Counted from the stretch's first letter, positions 7,140-13,332 are shown. The stretch is 14,134 nt of DNA from Chloroflexi bacterium RBG_16_60_22 (GCA_001796935.1 MGNX01000105.1:1-14134); one strand, 5' to 3'. Program-made: numbers and translations. Notes: generated by a model not told the origin, from the letters alone.

Positions 7140-7616
7140 TTACATACTGAAGTAATACTCGTCGGATATGCCGTTCGGTATAATAAATTTTGAATAATAA
7201 GTGCCCGCCCCCGGGTCACTGCTGTAAGAAATGGTTATCTTCAGAGTGGCGCTGGTCTGCCACTCGGTATCGTTTTCCAGGATGAAGTCCCACTGGGGAT
7301 AGTCCCCGCCGGCGTCACCCGTGTAGGGGATGCGCTCAAAATTGTCCTCCTGCCCGAAGAAGAGGTCGCTATCGTCGACATTGGTGATGCGCTGGGTGCC
7401 CACGTTTTTTACCCACAGGTAAACGGACGTGCGGTTGGCAGAATTTGCCGCGTGAACAACGTTTATCCGGCTCTTCATTCTCTCGTCGACCTGCTCGGCC
7501 ATGCTCACCATTGCCTGGCTGGAGCGGTTTACCATCGGATAAACGCTGTTAAAGACAAATATCATACATACAACCCCCGCTATGATGAGTAGAGCTGTAG
7601 TTACGGCCTTGTCCAC
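7140..7616 (-). CDS. arlG: ArlG-like archaellum stator protein, GTG start
   Basis: This is a 158-aa protein. Its N-terminus, VTTALLIIAGVVCMIFVFNSVYPMVNRS (5-32, read in parts), is the membrane anchor typical of archaeal FlaG. Next come a short helix (MAEQVDERMKSRINVVHA) and a beta-sandwich with LWVKNVGTQRI (67-77), DSDLFF and IIPNGISDEYY (145-155). In archaea ArlG forms filaments capped by ArlF and links the motor to the envelope. The start is GTG (7614-7616), because a GGAGG site lies six bases before it; an upstream ATG is in another frame. It is the first machinery gene after the archaellins and is separated from them by a strong hairpin. F and G are hard to tell apart by eye; G is preferred here from the N-terminus. 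Confidence 0.78.
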   Translation of the reverse strand: MDKAVTTALLIIAGVVCMIFVFNSVYPMVNRSSQAMVSMAEQVDERMKSRINVVHAANSANRTSVYLWVKNVGTQRITNVDDSDLFFGQEDNFERIPYTGDAGGDYPQWDFILENDTEWQTSATLKITISYSSDPGAGTYYSKFIIPNGISDEYYFSM

Positions 7617-7719
7617 AACGTTCCTCCATAATTCCTTCGGAGCCGGTGCCTACGGTTGTCATCCATAACTCCCACAGCTTCGGAAAGCGGGTCGCACCCA
7701 CTGATACTACGGGAACCGG

Positions 7720-7748
7720 GGGTGGGGGGCTTCAGCGGCCCCCCACCC
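7720..7748 (-). terminator. Strong GC-rich hairpin after arlB1 (partial terminator or mRNA stabiliser)
   Basis: Bases 7720-7730 and 7738-7748 form a perfect 11-bp stem (GGGTGGGGGGC on the plus strand and its complement) with a 7-base loop. It begins 14 bases after the arlB1 stop codon. No U-run follows on the minus strand, so it is not a standard intrinsic terminator. It may attenuate read-through or protect the 3' end of the archaellin mRNA, letting filament proteins be made in excess over the motor. Confidence 0.6.
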
Positions 7749-7762
7749 AGTGGCAATCTTGT

Positions 7763-8419
7763 TTAGCGCAGGTTCATGATGGTATCGATGTAGGCCGGTG
7801 TGGTGCGCTCAATCTCCAGCACGGCACCGACGGGCGTCTGGACTATCAGGCTGAAGGTCTTGTTTACCGTCAGGTCGGTCGTCAGGGCGTCGATGAGGTT
7901 GCCGCCGCTGGCACCAGCGGTGCCCGAGCCGATGGTGATTTTGAACTTTTCGCCGTCTTCCAGCAGGTCGTCGCCGTCATCGCTCCCCAGCGAGGTCTTG
8001 GTCCAGTAAAGGTCGTTCACGGTCTGGTCGTCGTCGATGTAGTTGATGACAACCTTGTTGGTGCTGTCGGTGTCCGACACGCCGTTGTTGCTGGAAGTGT
8101 TCGCCGAAGGCGGAGCGAAGTCGATCGCTTCACCATTGAGCACGTTGGACACCACGAAGCTTATCTGCTTGATGGTGCCATTGTTACCGGTGGTGTTGGC
8201 CGTGGCGATAACGGCGCCCTTGAGCTCCAGGGTGCTCTGGGCTTCCTTGAGCCCGGAATAGACGGCCTCCTGGCCTTTCTGCGTGGAGAACAGGCCGGCG
8301 GACAGGGCGGTGTAGGCGAATACCGCGGCCACCACGACGAAGGCGATGAGGATGATGGCGGTTTCCAGGCCGGTGATGCCACGCTGCCCTCTGTGTGCTT
8401 TGAATAACTTGTGGAACAT
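7763..8419 (-). CDS. arlB: Archaellin (archaeal-type flagellin) ArlB1
   Basis: This is a 218-aa filament protein. The class III signal peptide is short and basic (MFHKLFKAHRGQRG) and is followed by the conserved ITGLETAIILIAFVVVAAVF core. Cleavage is expected between Gly and Ile (RG|IT) by a prearchaellin peptidase (ArlK/PibD family). The hydrophobic helix builds the filament core; the remainder is a beta-rich, Thr/Asn/Asp-rich outer domain ending in a conserved LTVNKTFSLIV...TPVGAVLEIERTTP region. The open frame extends upstream to 8470, but the ATG at 8419 fits the family and has an AGGAGG site (12 bases away, rather far). It has four N-X-S/T sites: NTT, NGT, NTS and NKT. It is very close to arlB2 and 50 bases downstream of it. 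Confidence 0.93.
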   Translation of the reverse strand: MFHKLFKAHRGQRGITGLETAIILIAFVVVAAVFAYTALSAGLFSTQKGQEAVYSGLKEAQSTLELKGAVIATANTTGNNGTIKQISFVVSNVLNGEAIDFAPPSANTSSNNGVSDTDSTNKVVINYIDDDQTVNDLYWTKTSLGSDDGDDLLEDGEKFKITIGSGTAGASGGNLIDALTTDLTVNKTFSLIVQTPVGAVLEIERTTPAYIDTIMNLR

Positions 8420-8469
8420 GATATCTTTTTTCCTCCTTTTATCTACTTTTCCAACCGTTGGAAACACCA

Positions 8470-9114
8470 CTAGCGCAGGTTCATGACGGTGTCAATCCAG
8501 GGTGGCGTGGTGCGTTCGATGGTGAGGATGGCACCGACCGGGGTGAGTATTTCCAGGTTGAAGGTCTTCTTGACCGTCAGGTCCGGGGTCAGGGCATTAA
8601 TCAGGTTGCCGCCGGCCGAACCAGCGGTGGCGCTGCCGATGACGATTTCGAACCTTTCGTTGGTCTCCAGCAGGTTGTCCAAGTCAGCGTTCCCCAGCTT
8701 GTTAATGGTCCAGTAAAGATTGTCAGCGGTCTGGTCCTCGTCCTGATAGTTGATGACCACGACATTGGTGCTGCTGCTGTCAGCCAGGCCGGTGTTGGCC
8801 GAAGAGAGAGTCGGCGGGTTAAAGTCTAGGGCCTCACCGCCGAGCACGTTGGACACCACGAAGCTTATCTGCTTGATGGTGCCGCTGGAGCCGGTGACGG
8901 CGGCCTTGGCGACCACGCCGCCCCTGAGCTCGAGGGTGCTCCGGGCTTCCTGGAGCCCGGAATAGACGGCCTCCTGGGCTTTCTGGGTGGAAAACAGGCC
9001 GGCGGATAAGGCGGTGTAAGCGAATACCGCGGCCACCACGACGAAGGCAATCAGGATAATGGCGGTCTCCAGACCGGTGATACCTTTCTCACGCTTGAAG
9101 AATTTCCTTAACAT
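8470..9114 (-). CDS. arlB: Archaellin (archaeal-type flagellin) ArlB2
   Basis: This is a 214-aa archaellin. The leader MLRKFFKREKG is followed by ITGLETAIILIAFVVVAAVF, with predicted processing at KG|IT. The next block, ALSAGLFSTQKAQEAVYSGL, is nearly the same as in arlB1, and the carboxy-terminal TPVGAILTIERTTPPWIDTV is shared too. The middle differs more and contains no N-X-S/T site, unlike arlB1 and arlB3. The ATG is five bases after AAGGAGG. It is preceded by about 195 bases of apparent non-coding sequence. Nucleotide identity to arlB1 includes blocks of 42 and 29 bases at a constant offset of 704, evidence of a recent tandem duplication or gene conversion. Confidence 0.93.
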   Translation of the reverse strand: MLRKFFKREKGITGLETAIILIAFVVVAAVFAYTALSAGLFSTQKAQEAVYSGLQEARSTLELRGGVVAKAAVTGSSGTIKQISFVVSNVLGGEALDFNPPTLSSANTGLADSSSTNVVVINYQDEDQTADNLYWTINKLGNADLDNLLETNERFEIVIGSATAGSAGGNLINALTPDLTVKKTFNLEILTPVGAILTIERTTPPWIDTVMNLR

Positions 9115-9309
9115 TTCTCCTCCTTACTTGGTAAGTGTTTTGGGTTAAGACATTATTTCCCTTCGTGTTTATCGACCACTTCTCTTCCTTTGCACATCAC
9201 CCCCTTCCATTTCTTGGCTTTTGTATTCTCAGCGACTACACCTTATGTTCACATTATCTTCCCCCTCCTTTGCCTAGCTTGGCTGGTTCGCCACGCCGGC
9301 CCGGTCTTG
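9115..9309. other. Non-coding stretch upstream of arlB2
   Basis: Between arlB2 and the small exported protein. I found only ORFs of up to about 14 codons on the minus strand and no convincing sigma70 or sigma28 promoter; GTCGATAA near 9170 resembles half of a sigma28 site but lacks a matching -35. It is probably the 5' leader of the arlB2-arlB1 mRNA, if transcription starts here and not further upstream. Confidence 0.4.
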
Positions 9310-9576
9310 TCAACCGGTCAAAGATGTCTCCGGAATTGATGTGTTAACCAGCTCTTTCAGGTACGGCTTTGCCGGATTACCGTTGTCATGTCCGCCAGCG
9401 GGACGTGAATAATCCGGGCTGACCGGTAGTGGCGGTACGGCCGAGTCCTGGTCCAACCAGGTGGAAAATGCTGCCGCGGCGGCCGGCGTTAGCGCCAGGG
9501 CCGCCATGAAGATAAACCCGACTAAAAAAGCAATCACCACGCGCCGCTGGCCGGTGATTAGCTGGCTGTACTTCAT
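9310..9576 (-). CDS. Small exported or membrane-anchored protein between archaellins, unknown function
   Basis: This is an 88-aa protein from the ATG at 9576 (AAGGA site about 10 bases upstream); an in-frame ATG at 9615 would add 13 very basic residues but has no ribosome-binding site. The N-terminus MKYSQLITGQRR is basic and is followed by a hydrophobic helix VVIAFLVGFIFMAALALTP and AAAAAFS, so it looks like a signal peptide with a possible cleavage after the Ala run, or else an uncleaved anchor. The remainder (about 50 aa) is Pro/Asp/Asn-rich and hydrophilic with no cysteine. It does not have the archaellin signal motif. I do not recognise a family. Its position between arlB3 and arlB2 on the same strand suggests an envelope or filament-related job, but this is inference. 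Confidence 0.6.
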   Translation of the reverse strand: MKYSQLITGQRRVVIAFLVGFIFMAALALTPAAAAAFSTWLDQDSAVPPLPVSPDYSRPAGGHDNGNPAKPYLKELVNTSIPETSLTG

Positions 9577-9639
9577 TCTCTTTTTAATCCTTCTCCGGGT
9601 TCTCCCGTTCTTCATATCTGAAGTGCCGGGCAGGCTACA

Positions 9640-10239
9640 TTAATATAAGTTGACAATCTGGTCTACCCTGGCGGGAACGGTGCGTTCCAGGATAAGTACG
9701 GCGCCGACGGGAGGCTTGACCTCCAGCTGGAAGCGGTGATAAGGGCCGGGCTTCCAGGCCGCGGGCACGTTGTCACTGACGACCGAGAGGTCTACGGTGA
9801 TTAGGAACAGCTCGTTCTTATCCAGCAGGTTGTCGGTGGTGGTGGTGTTCAGCTTGGTCATCGTCCAGTTGATTGTCGGAATCATCTGGTAGGCATCACT
9901 GTAGGAAATAACCACGAGGTTGGAACTGTTGGCCGAAGATGTATCCGTGAAGTCTATCATGTCCCCGCCGGTGGTAGTGGCGAGGGTAAAGTAGACCTCC
10001 GTCAGGATGCTGCTCTCCATCTTGCCGTACATGTTGCCCTTGACCTCGATGGTGCTCCTGGCTTCCTCCAGGCCGGCATGGATGGCCTCTTTGGCCTTCT
10101 GGGTGGAGAACAGGCCGGCCGAGAGGACGACGTAGGCAAACACCGAAGCCACGATGACGAAGGCGATGAGAATGATGGCTGTTTCAATTCCGGTGATGCC
10201 TTTTTGGCGCTTGAATAACTTCCTTACCAATTTGCGCAT
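9640..10239 (-). CDS. arlB: Archaellin (archaeal-type flagellin) ArlB3, divergent copy
   Basis: This is a 199-aa archaellin, the first gene of the cluster. The leader MRKLVRKLFKRQKG is followed by ITGIETAIILIAFVIVASVF, with predicted processing at KG|IT. Next comes VVLSAGLFSTQKAKEAIHAG. The outer domain is shorter and differs from arlB1 and arlB2 but ends in the same PPVGAVLILERTVPARVDQI pattern. Three N-X-S/T sites are visible (NSS, NWT, NTT). The ATG is seven bases after AAGGAGGG. The separate location and divergence suggest a specialised subunit, for example the part next to the cell or a differently regulated filament; this is inference. Confidence 0.92.
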   Translation of the reverse strand: MRKLVRKLFKRQKGITGIETAIILIAFVIVASVFAYVVLSAGLFSTQKAKEAIHAGLEEARSTIEVKGNMYGKMESSILTEVYFTLATTTGGDMIDFTDTSSANSSNLVVISYSDAYQMIPTINWTMTKLNTTTTDNLLDKNELFLITVDLSVVSDNVPAAWKPGPYHRFQLEVKPPVGAVLILERTVPARVDQIVNLY

Positions 10240-10453
10240 ACCATTTCCCTCCTTGACGCAGCATGGACACTTTCAATCTACCCCCGATGGCGGCAAGTGA
10301 CCACTACGCCATCCCCAATCTTGGTACGTCATTTTTCTAATAATCCCGTGGGGGCACTCATTAGTTCTAAAGTAATGCCTTCCCTAGGAGGAATTGGGGG
10401 TTAACATGTATTGCATTTTAGGGGTTGGGATGGCAGAATTTGTGCGGGTGTTC

Positions 10454-10463
10454 GCCAATTGGC
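10454..10463. promoter_or_regulatory. Perfect 10-bp palindrome GCCAATTGGC, possible operator
   Basis: The palindrome is perfect over ten bases but does not extend further. It sits at the edge of the AT-rich core of the divergent region, just before the tandem decamers. A short palindrome can occur by chance; a link to the neighbouring regulator is only a guess. Confidence 0.3.
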
Positions 10464-10471
10464 AGAAAACA

Positions 10472-10501
10472 TAATGATTATTAATGATTATTTAATGTTA
10501 T
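10472..10501. repeat. Tandem AT-rich decamers in the divergent promoter region
   Basis: TAATGATTAT occurs twice in direct succession (10472-10481 and 10482-10491), followed by a degenerate third unit TTAATGTTAT (10492-10501). The ten-base period is close to one turn of B-DNA, so all units face the same side of the helix. This fits a cooperative protein-binding site or an UP-element-like or curved tract, but AT-rich sequence of low complexity could also produce it. Confidence 0.5.
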
Positions 10502-10516
10502 ATTTATGAATTTTTA

Positions 10517-10545
10517 TTAATCTCTTTATACAATTAGCTTACAAT
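10517..10545 (+). promoter_or_regulatory. Weak sigma70-like promoter for the LuxR-type regulator
   Basis: The -10 TACAAT (10540-10545) matches five of six consensus bases; the -35 TTAATC (10517-10522) matches three of six; the spacer is 17 bases. It lies inside AT-rich DNA where chance matches are common. It would give a leader of about 70 bases before the ATG at 10626. Confidence 0.35.
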
Positions 10546-10625
10546 CAATAAGGGTGGTAACCGGAAAGTACCTGAAGTTACCCAAGGGGAAAGTATCACA
10601 GAGGCATTAAGCGAAAGGCGAGAAT

Positions 10626-11357
10626 ATGATTCAGGGAAAGTCAGATACGGTAAGCCTGTATGTGGTTGAGGAACAGGAAATTTACCGGGAAATATACACT
10701 CATGTCCTGTCTTTGAAGGACAACATCGAAATTTTACGCGTCGCCGATAACGGCGAGATGGGCGCCATGACCCGCGCCGTCGCCGAGCTTTCTCCGGACG
10801 TGCTCTTGCTCAGCGTCAAGAAACTTGACATAAATATCATCGAGGAGCTGGAGCAAATCAGGAACAGCTATCCCCAGATAGGGATTGTCATCCTGCTGGT
10901 ATTTTACAGCTCCCAGGATATCGAGCTGCTGCGCCGGCTGGCCCTGAGCGGGGAGAGCGGCATGGCGCTCTTCCTGAAGCAGTCGCTGGACAAGATAGAG
11001 CAGCTGGGCCGGACCATCCTGGCCGTCAGCCAGGGACAGGTCATCCTCGACCCGCCGCTGGCCACCTTCATGTTCGCCGGCAAGCCGGAGTGTCCCTTCC
11101 TGAAACAGCTCACCACCCGCGAGCTGGAGATTCTCAGTTTACTATCGCAGGGTTATACCAACTCGGCTATCGCCGGTACCCTCTTCATTGATATCAAGAC
11201 CGTGGAACACCACCTCAACAGCATGTACAGCAAGCTCAAGGCCGACCCCGACTACAATACCAAACACCTGAGGGTGAGCGCCGCCAGACTCTACCTCGAG
11301 ACAATGGGTACCCTCTACCAGAAAGAAGATTCCATGGCGCGTACCGCGGGGCGTTGA
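10626..11357 (+). CDS. NarL/LuxR-type regulator with a degenerate receiver domain
   Basis: This is a 243-aa protein. Residues about 8-135 have the layout of a response-regulator receiver: VSLYVVEEQEIYREIYTHVL supplies the acidic pair E15-E16, and the conserved lysine is K118 (ALFLKQS). However, the strand that normally ends in the phosphorylated Asp reads SPDVLLLSVKKLD, with Ser63 in that place. Phosphorylation by a histidine kinase is therefore unlikely. Residues about 162-204 (LTTRELEILSLLSQG, YTNSAIAGTLFI, KTVEHHLNSMYSKL) are a LuxR-type helix-turn-helix. It starts 386 bases from arlB3 and is read away from the archaellum cluster, so it may control that cluster. The ATG has a modest AAGGCGAG site. 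Confidence 0.85.
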   Translation: MIQGKSDTVSLYVVEEQEIYREIYTHVLSLKDNIEILRVADNGEMGAMTRAVAELSPDVLLLSVKKLDINIIEELEQIRNSYPQIGIVILLVFYSSQDIELLRRLALSGESGMALFLKQSLDKIEQLGRTILAVSQGQVILDPPLATFMFAGKPECPFLKQLTTRELEILSLLSQGYTNSAIAGTLFIDIKTVEHHLNSMYSKLKADPDYNTKHLRVSAARLYLETMGTLYQKEDSMARTAGR

Positions 11358-11378
11358 GAAACCCCCGCCGCCGGCCAA

Positions 11379-11684
11379 TCAGACCAGGAAAACAACCAGC
11401 TCCTTGATGTTCCAGATAACCACCAGCGCCAGCAGGGCGGTTGACGGCAGGAGAAGCCGGCCCGGCATCAGCCAGGCAATCAGGACGGGGATAAAAAGTT
11501 TCACCACCAGGAGCAGCGCGGGCACCTCGACCAGAAACCTCACGAAGGGGTTTATCTCCGTCAGGCCGAGGTACATCGCCAGCACCGTCAGGGTCAGGTC
11601 AAACTGGTTGAGGAGAACAAAAGAGGCCTTCTCCGCGGTGCATTTCCGGAAAGTCGCCGAAGAATCCCACCAGCTAGCTTCCAT
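11379..11684 (-). CDS. Small membrane protein, DUF5658-like
   Basis: This is a 101-aa protein with two to three hydrophobic helices. The pattern LLNQFDLTLTVLAMYLGLTE (24-43), then INPF, then a conserved Lys in VVKLFIPVLIAWL and a last helix LLALVVIWNIKELVVFL, is that of DUF5658-type membrane proteins (an N-x-x-D-x-x-x-T motif, E-x-N-P, then a helix starting with Lys). The function of that family is unknown to me. The start at 11684 has no evident ribosome-binding site, and residues 1-20 do not look conserved, so the true start is unsure. The gene converges with the regulator, ending 21 bases from its stop codon. Confidence 0.65.
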   Translation of the reverse strand: MEASWWDSSATFRKCTAEKASFVLLNQFDLTLTVLAMYLGLTEINPFVRFLVEVPALLLVVKLFIPVLIAWLMPGRLLLPSTALLALVVIWNIKELVVFLV

Positions 11685-11709
11685 CTAAGTTATTTTAACC
11701 CCGTCAAAC

Positions 11710-11726
11710 CGCGTTGGAAAAACGCG
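11710..11726 (-). terminator. Possible terminator hairpin after the EthD-like gene
   Basis: CGCGTT (11710-11715) and AACGCG (11721-11726) form a six-base-pair stem with a five-base loop, starting three bases after the stop codon of the EthD-like gene. The tail on the minus strand (GTTTGAC) has only a short T-run, so termination may be weak. Confidence 0.4.
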
Positions 11727-11729
11727 TCT

Positions 11730-12065
11730 TTACCGCTCCCAGGTCTTGAGGGGCTGGTAAACGGCCATCCACTTGATATCGAAGCCGCCGCCCTTCCAGG
11801 TACCCTGCATTTCGTCCATGGCGGCCGCGAACTCCGGGCTTTTCTGGAAATTGCTGAGGGCCGCGGCATCCTTGAACTCATAGCAGGCCAGGTACTTGGC
11901 CTGTCCCGGGCTTTCGCCGAGGAGCTGGTAGCGGGTCACCCGCTTCAGGCCCGGGTACTTGAAGAGCATGGGGACATGCACCCCGTTGTACCACTTGTTG
12001 AATTTAGCCTCGATGGCCGGAGGGCATTCGGTGGCGACGATGTTTAAAAGCAAACCTTCTCCCAT
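11730..12065 (-). CDS. EthD-like dimeric alpha/beta-barrel protein
   Basis: This is a 111-aa protein of the ferredoxin-like dimeric alpha/beta-barrel type. Recognisable parts are the FNKWYNGVHVPMLFKYPGLK stretch (22-41), with a conserved W-x-x-x-H around the first helix, the strand RVTRYQLLGE (42-51), the strand KYLACYEFKD (57-66) and a late FQKSPEFAAAMDEM helix (73-86). Relatives include EthD-family proteins and small monooxygenases, where the barrel binds aromatic or other small substrates; the substrate here cannot be told. The ATG is seven bases after AAGGAG, and a strong sigma70 promoter (12100-12129) lies just upstream. The gene is divergent from the alcohol dehydrogenase, a hint that the two may act on related compounds. 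Confidence 0.75.
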   Translation of the reverse strand: MGEGLLLNIVATECPPAIEAKFNKWYNGVHVPMLFKYPGLKRVTRYQLLGESPGQAKYLACYEFKDAAALSNFQKSPEFAAAMDEMQGTWKGGGFDIKWMAVYQPLKTWER

Positions 12066-12099
12066 GTCACTACTCCTTATCTCTTTTTTGGTCTAGCCT

Positions 12100-12129
12100 A
12101 TCATAGGTTTTCTCTTGTGGATTTGTCAA
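12100..12129 (-). promoter_or_regulatory. Sigma70-type promoter of the EthD-like gene
   Basis: Read on the minus strand, a perfect -35 TTGACA (12124-12129) is followed by an 18-base spacer and -10 TATGAT (12100-12105, five of six). It starts transcription some 30 bases upstream of the ATG at 12065. This is bacterial promoter architecture. Confidence 0.75.
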
Positions 12130-12149
12130 AAAATCCCGCGGCGGACTAT

Positions 12150-12178
12150 TTGACATTATCCGCAGGGAGAAATAGACT
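12150..12178 (+). promoter_or_regulatory. Sigma70-type promoter of the alcohol dehydrogenase gene
   Basis: A perfect -35 TTGACA (12150-12155), a 17-base spacer and a -10 TAGACT (12173-12178, four of six) lie 53 bases before the ATG at 12231. Its -35 is 20 bases from the -35 of the divergent EthD-like promoter, close enough for shared control. Confidence 0.7.
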
Positions 12179-12230
12179 GGTGAGGGCGTGAAATGCCGCC
12201 GGAAAGACCCGATAATAAAAGGAGGCCGCG

Positions 12231-13310
12231 ATGAAAGCTGCAGTCTGCTACGAGTATGGTAAGCCGCTGGTGGTTGAGGAGATTGACATCGCCCCGCCGG
12301 GGGCGGGGGAGGTCAAGGTGAAAATGGCTGCCACGGCCATCTGCCACAGCGATATTCACGTTATCCGGGGGGAGCTCCCCGGGAAAACGCCGCTCGTCGG
12401 CGGCCACGAATCGGCGGGTTACATCGAAGAGGTGGGCGAAGGGGTAAGCTCGGTCAAGAAGGGCGACCCCGTAGTGGCCTCGCTGCTGATATCCTGCGGC
12501 AAGTGCAAGCCTTGCCTGACCGGGCGCACTCACATGTGCCAGGCCGCCTGGGCGCGGGACAACGAAAGCCCTTACCGCAATAAGAAGGGGCAGCCCCTGA
12601 TGCAGATGGTCAAGATAGGCAGCTTCGCGGAGTACACCATCCTGCACGAGTCTCAGGTGGTGAAGGTCCCGAAGGATATGCCGCTGGACCGGGCCTCACT
12701 GCTGGCCTGCGGCGTCATCACCGGGTTCGGGGCGGTGGTCAACCGTGCCCGCGTCGAGGTGATGAGCAGCTGCGTTATCATCGGCACGGGGGGAGTCGGT
12801 CTCAACTCCGTCCAGGGAGCGGCGATATCCGGGGCGAACCCGGTCATCGCCGTGGACATCTCGGATAGCAAGCTGGCGGCGGCTAAAAAGTTCGGGGCGA
12901 CGCACACCGTTAATCCCGGCAAGGCCGATGCCATCAAGGCGGTCAAGGAGCTAACCGAAGGACGCGGCGCCGACTACGTTTTTGTGACGGTTGGCAACGT
13001 TAAAGCGATAGAACAGGGCTTCGCCATGTCCGGGCCGCGCGGCATGACGGTTGTTGTGGGGCTGCCCAAATTTACCGATACGATAACCTTTTCTCCCTTC
13101 GGCTTCATCAAGGACGAGAGGACGCTGACCGGCAGCTTCATGGGCACCACCCAGCTGCAGACGGACATTCCCCGGCTGATTGAGCTTTACAAGGCGGGAA
13201 TCCTCAAGCTGGATGAGCTCATCACGGAGAGGTACCCGCTGGAAAAGATTAACCAGGCGGTCGAGGCGGTGGAGAAGGGAAAAGCCCTCCGCAACGTCAT
13301 CATGTTCTAG
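12231..13310 (+). CDS. Zinc-dependent alcohol dehydrogenase (medium-chain family)
   Basis: This is a 359-aa medium-chain dehydrogenase of the class III or aryl/benzyl-alcohol-like branch. The catalytic zinc ligands are C38 (AICHSD), H59 with E60 (GGHESAG) and C160 (LLACGVITG). The structural zinc site is complete: C89, C92, C95 and C103. The dinucleotide-binding loop is GTGGVG (185-190), with D209 in position to favour NAD+ over NADP+. It oxidises an alcohol to an aldehyde or the reverse; the substrate cannot be assigned. The length is normal. The ATG follows AAAGGAGG by five bases. A sigma70-type promoter lies upstream and a strong bidirectional terminator follows, so this is probably a single-gene unit. 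Confidence 0.9.
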   Translation: MKAAVCYEYGKPLVVEEIDIAPPGAGEVKVKMAATAICHSDIHVIRGELPGKTPLVGGHESAGYIEEVGEGVSSVKKGDPVVASLLISCGKCKPCLTGRTHMCQAAWARDNESPYRNKKGQPLMQMVKIGSFAEYTILHESQVVKVPKDMPLDRASLLACGVITGFGAVVNRARVEVMSSCVIIGTGGVGLNSVQGAAISGANPVIAVDISDSKLAAAKKFGATHTVNPGKADAIKAVKELTEGRGADYVFVTVGNVKAIEQGFAMSGPRGMTVVVGLPKFTDTITFSPFGFIKDERTLTGSFMGTTQLQTDIPRLIELYKAGILKLDELITERYPLEKINQAVEAVEKGKALRNVIMF

Positions 13311-13332
13311 GGCTTTATCCGGGCCCGTAAAA

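Larger units (their letters stand above)
10240..10625. other. Divergent intergenic regulatory region between arlB3 and the regulator
   Basis: These 386 bases separate arlB3 (minus) from the LuxR-type gene (plus) and must hold promoters for both. Composition is uneven: GC-rich near arlB3, very AT-rich from about 10469 to 10550. Contents seen are a palindrome (10454-10463), tandem decamers (10472-10501), a weak plus-strand promoter (10517-10545) and a structured-looking leader. No convincing promoter for arlB3 was found by eye. A 22-codon plus-strand ORF (10406-10474) has a poorly spaced ribosome-binding site and is not called as a gene. Confidence 0.6.

Noticed and set aside
7646..8407. A 253-codon open frame on the plus strand opposite arlB1
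   Set aside because: It is the shadow of the archaellin gene and overlaps its conserved signal peptide region; no ribosome-binding site or motif supports it.
9160..9200. A sigma28-like half site (GTCGATAA) upstream of arlB2
   Set aside because: No TAAA-type -35 at the right spacing; a single half match in this length is not evidence.
97..10239. Reading the cluster as a type IV pilus or Tad system
   Set aside because: ArlH, ArlF/ArlG-type stator proteins, the ArlD/E domain and archaellin signal peptides occur together, which is the archaellum set and not that of pili.
10406..10474. A 22-codon plus-strand ORF (MYCILGVGMAEF...) in the divergent region
   Set aside because: The AGGAGG upstream is 14 bases away, too far for a normal start, and the frame is short enough to occur by chance. 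It could be revisited if conserved.
11346..11368. A 6-bp GC hairpin spanning the stop codon of the LuxR-type gene
   Set aside because: It overlaps coding sequence, has an 11-base loop and no T-run, so a terminator call is not supported.
12156..12647. A 163-codon minus-strand frame opposite the alcohol dehydrogenase
   Set aside because: The dehydrogenase is certain from its zinc ligands, and this frame has no family features.
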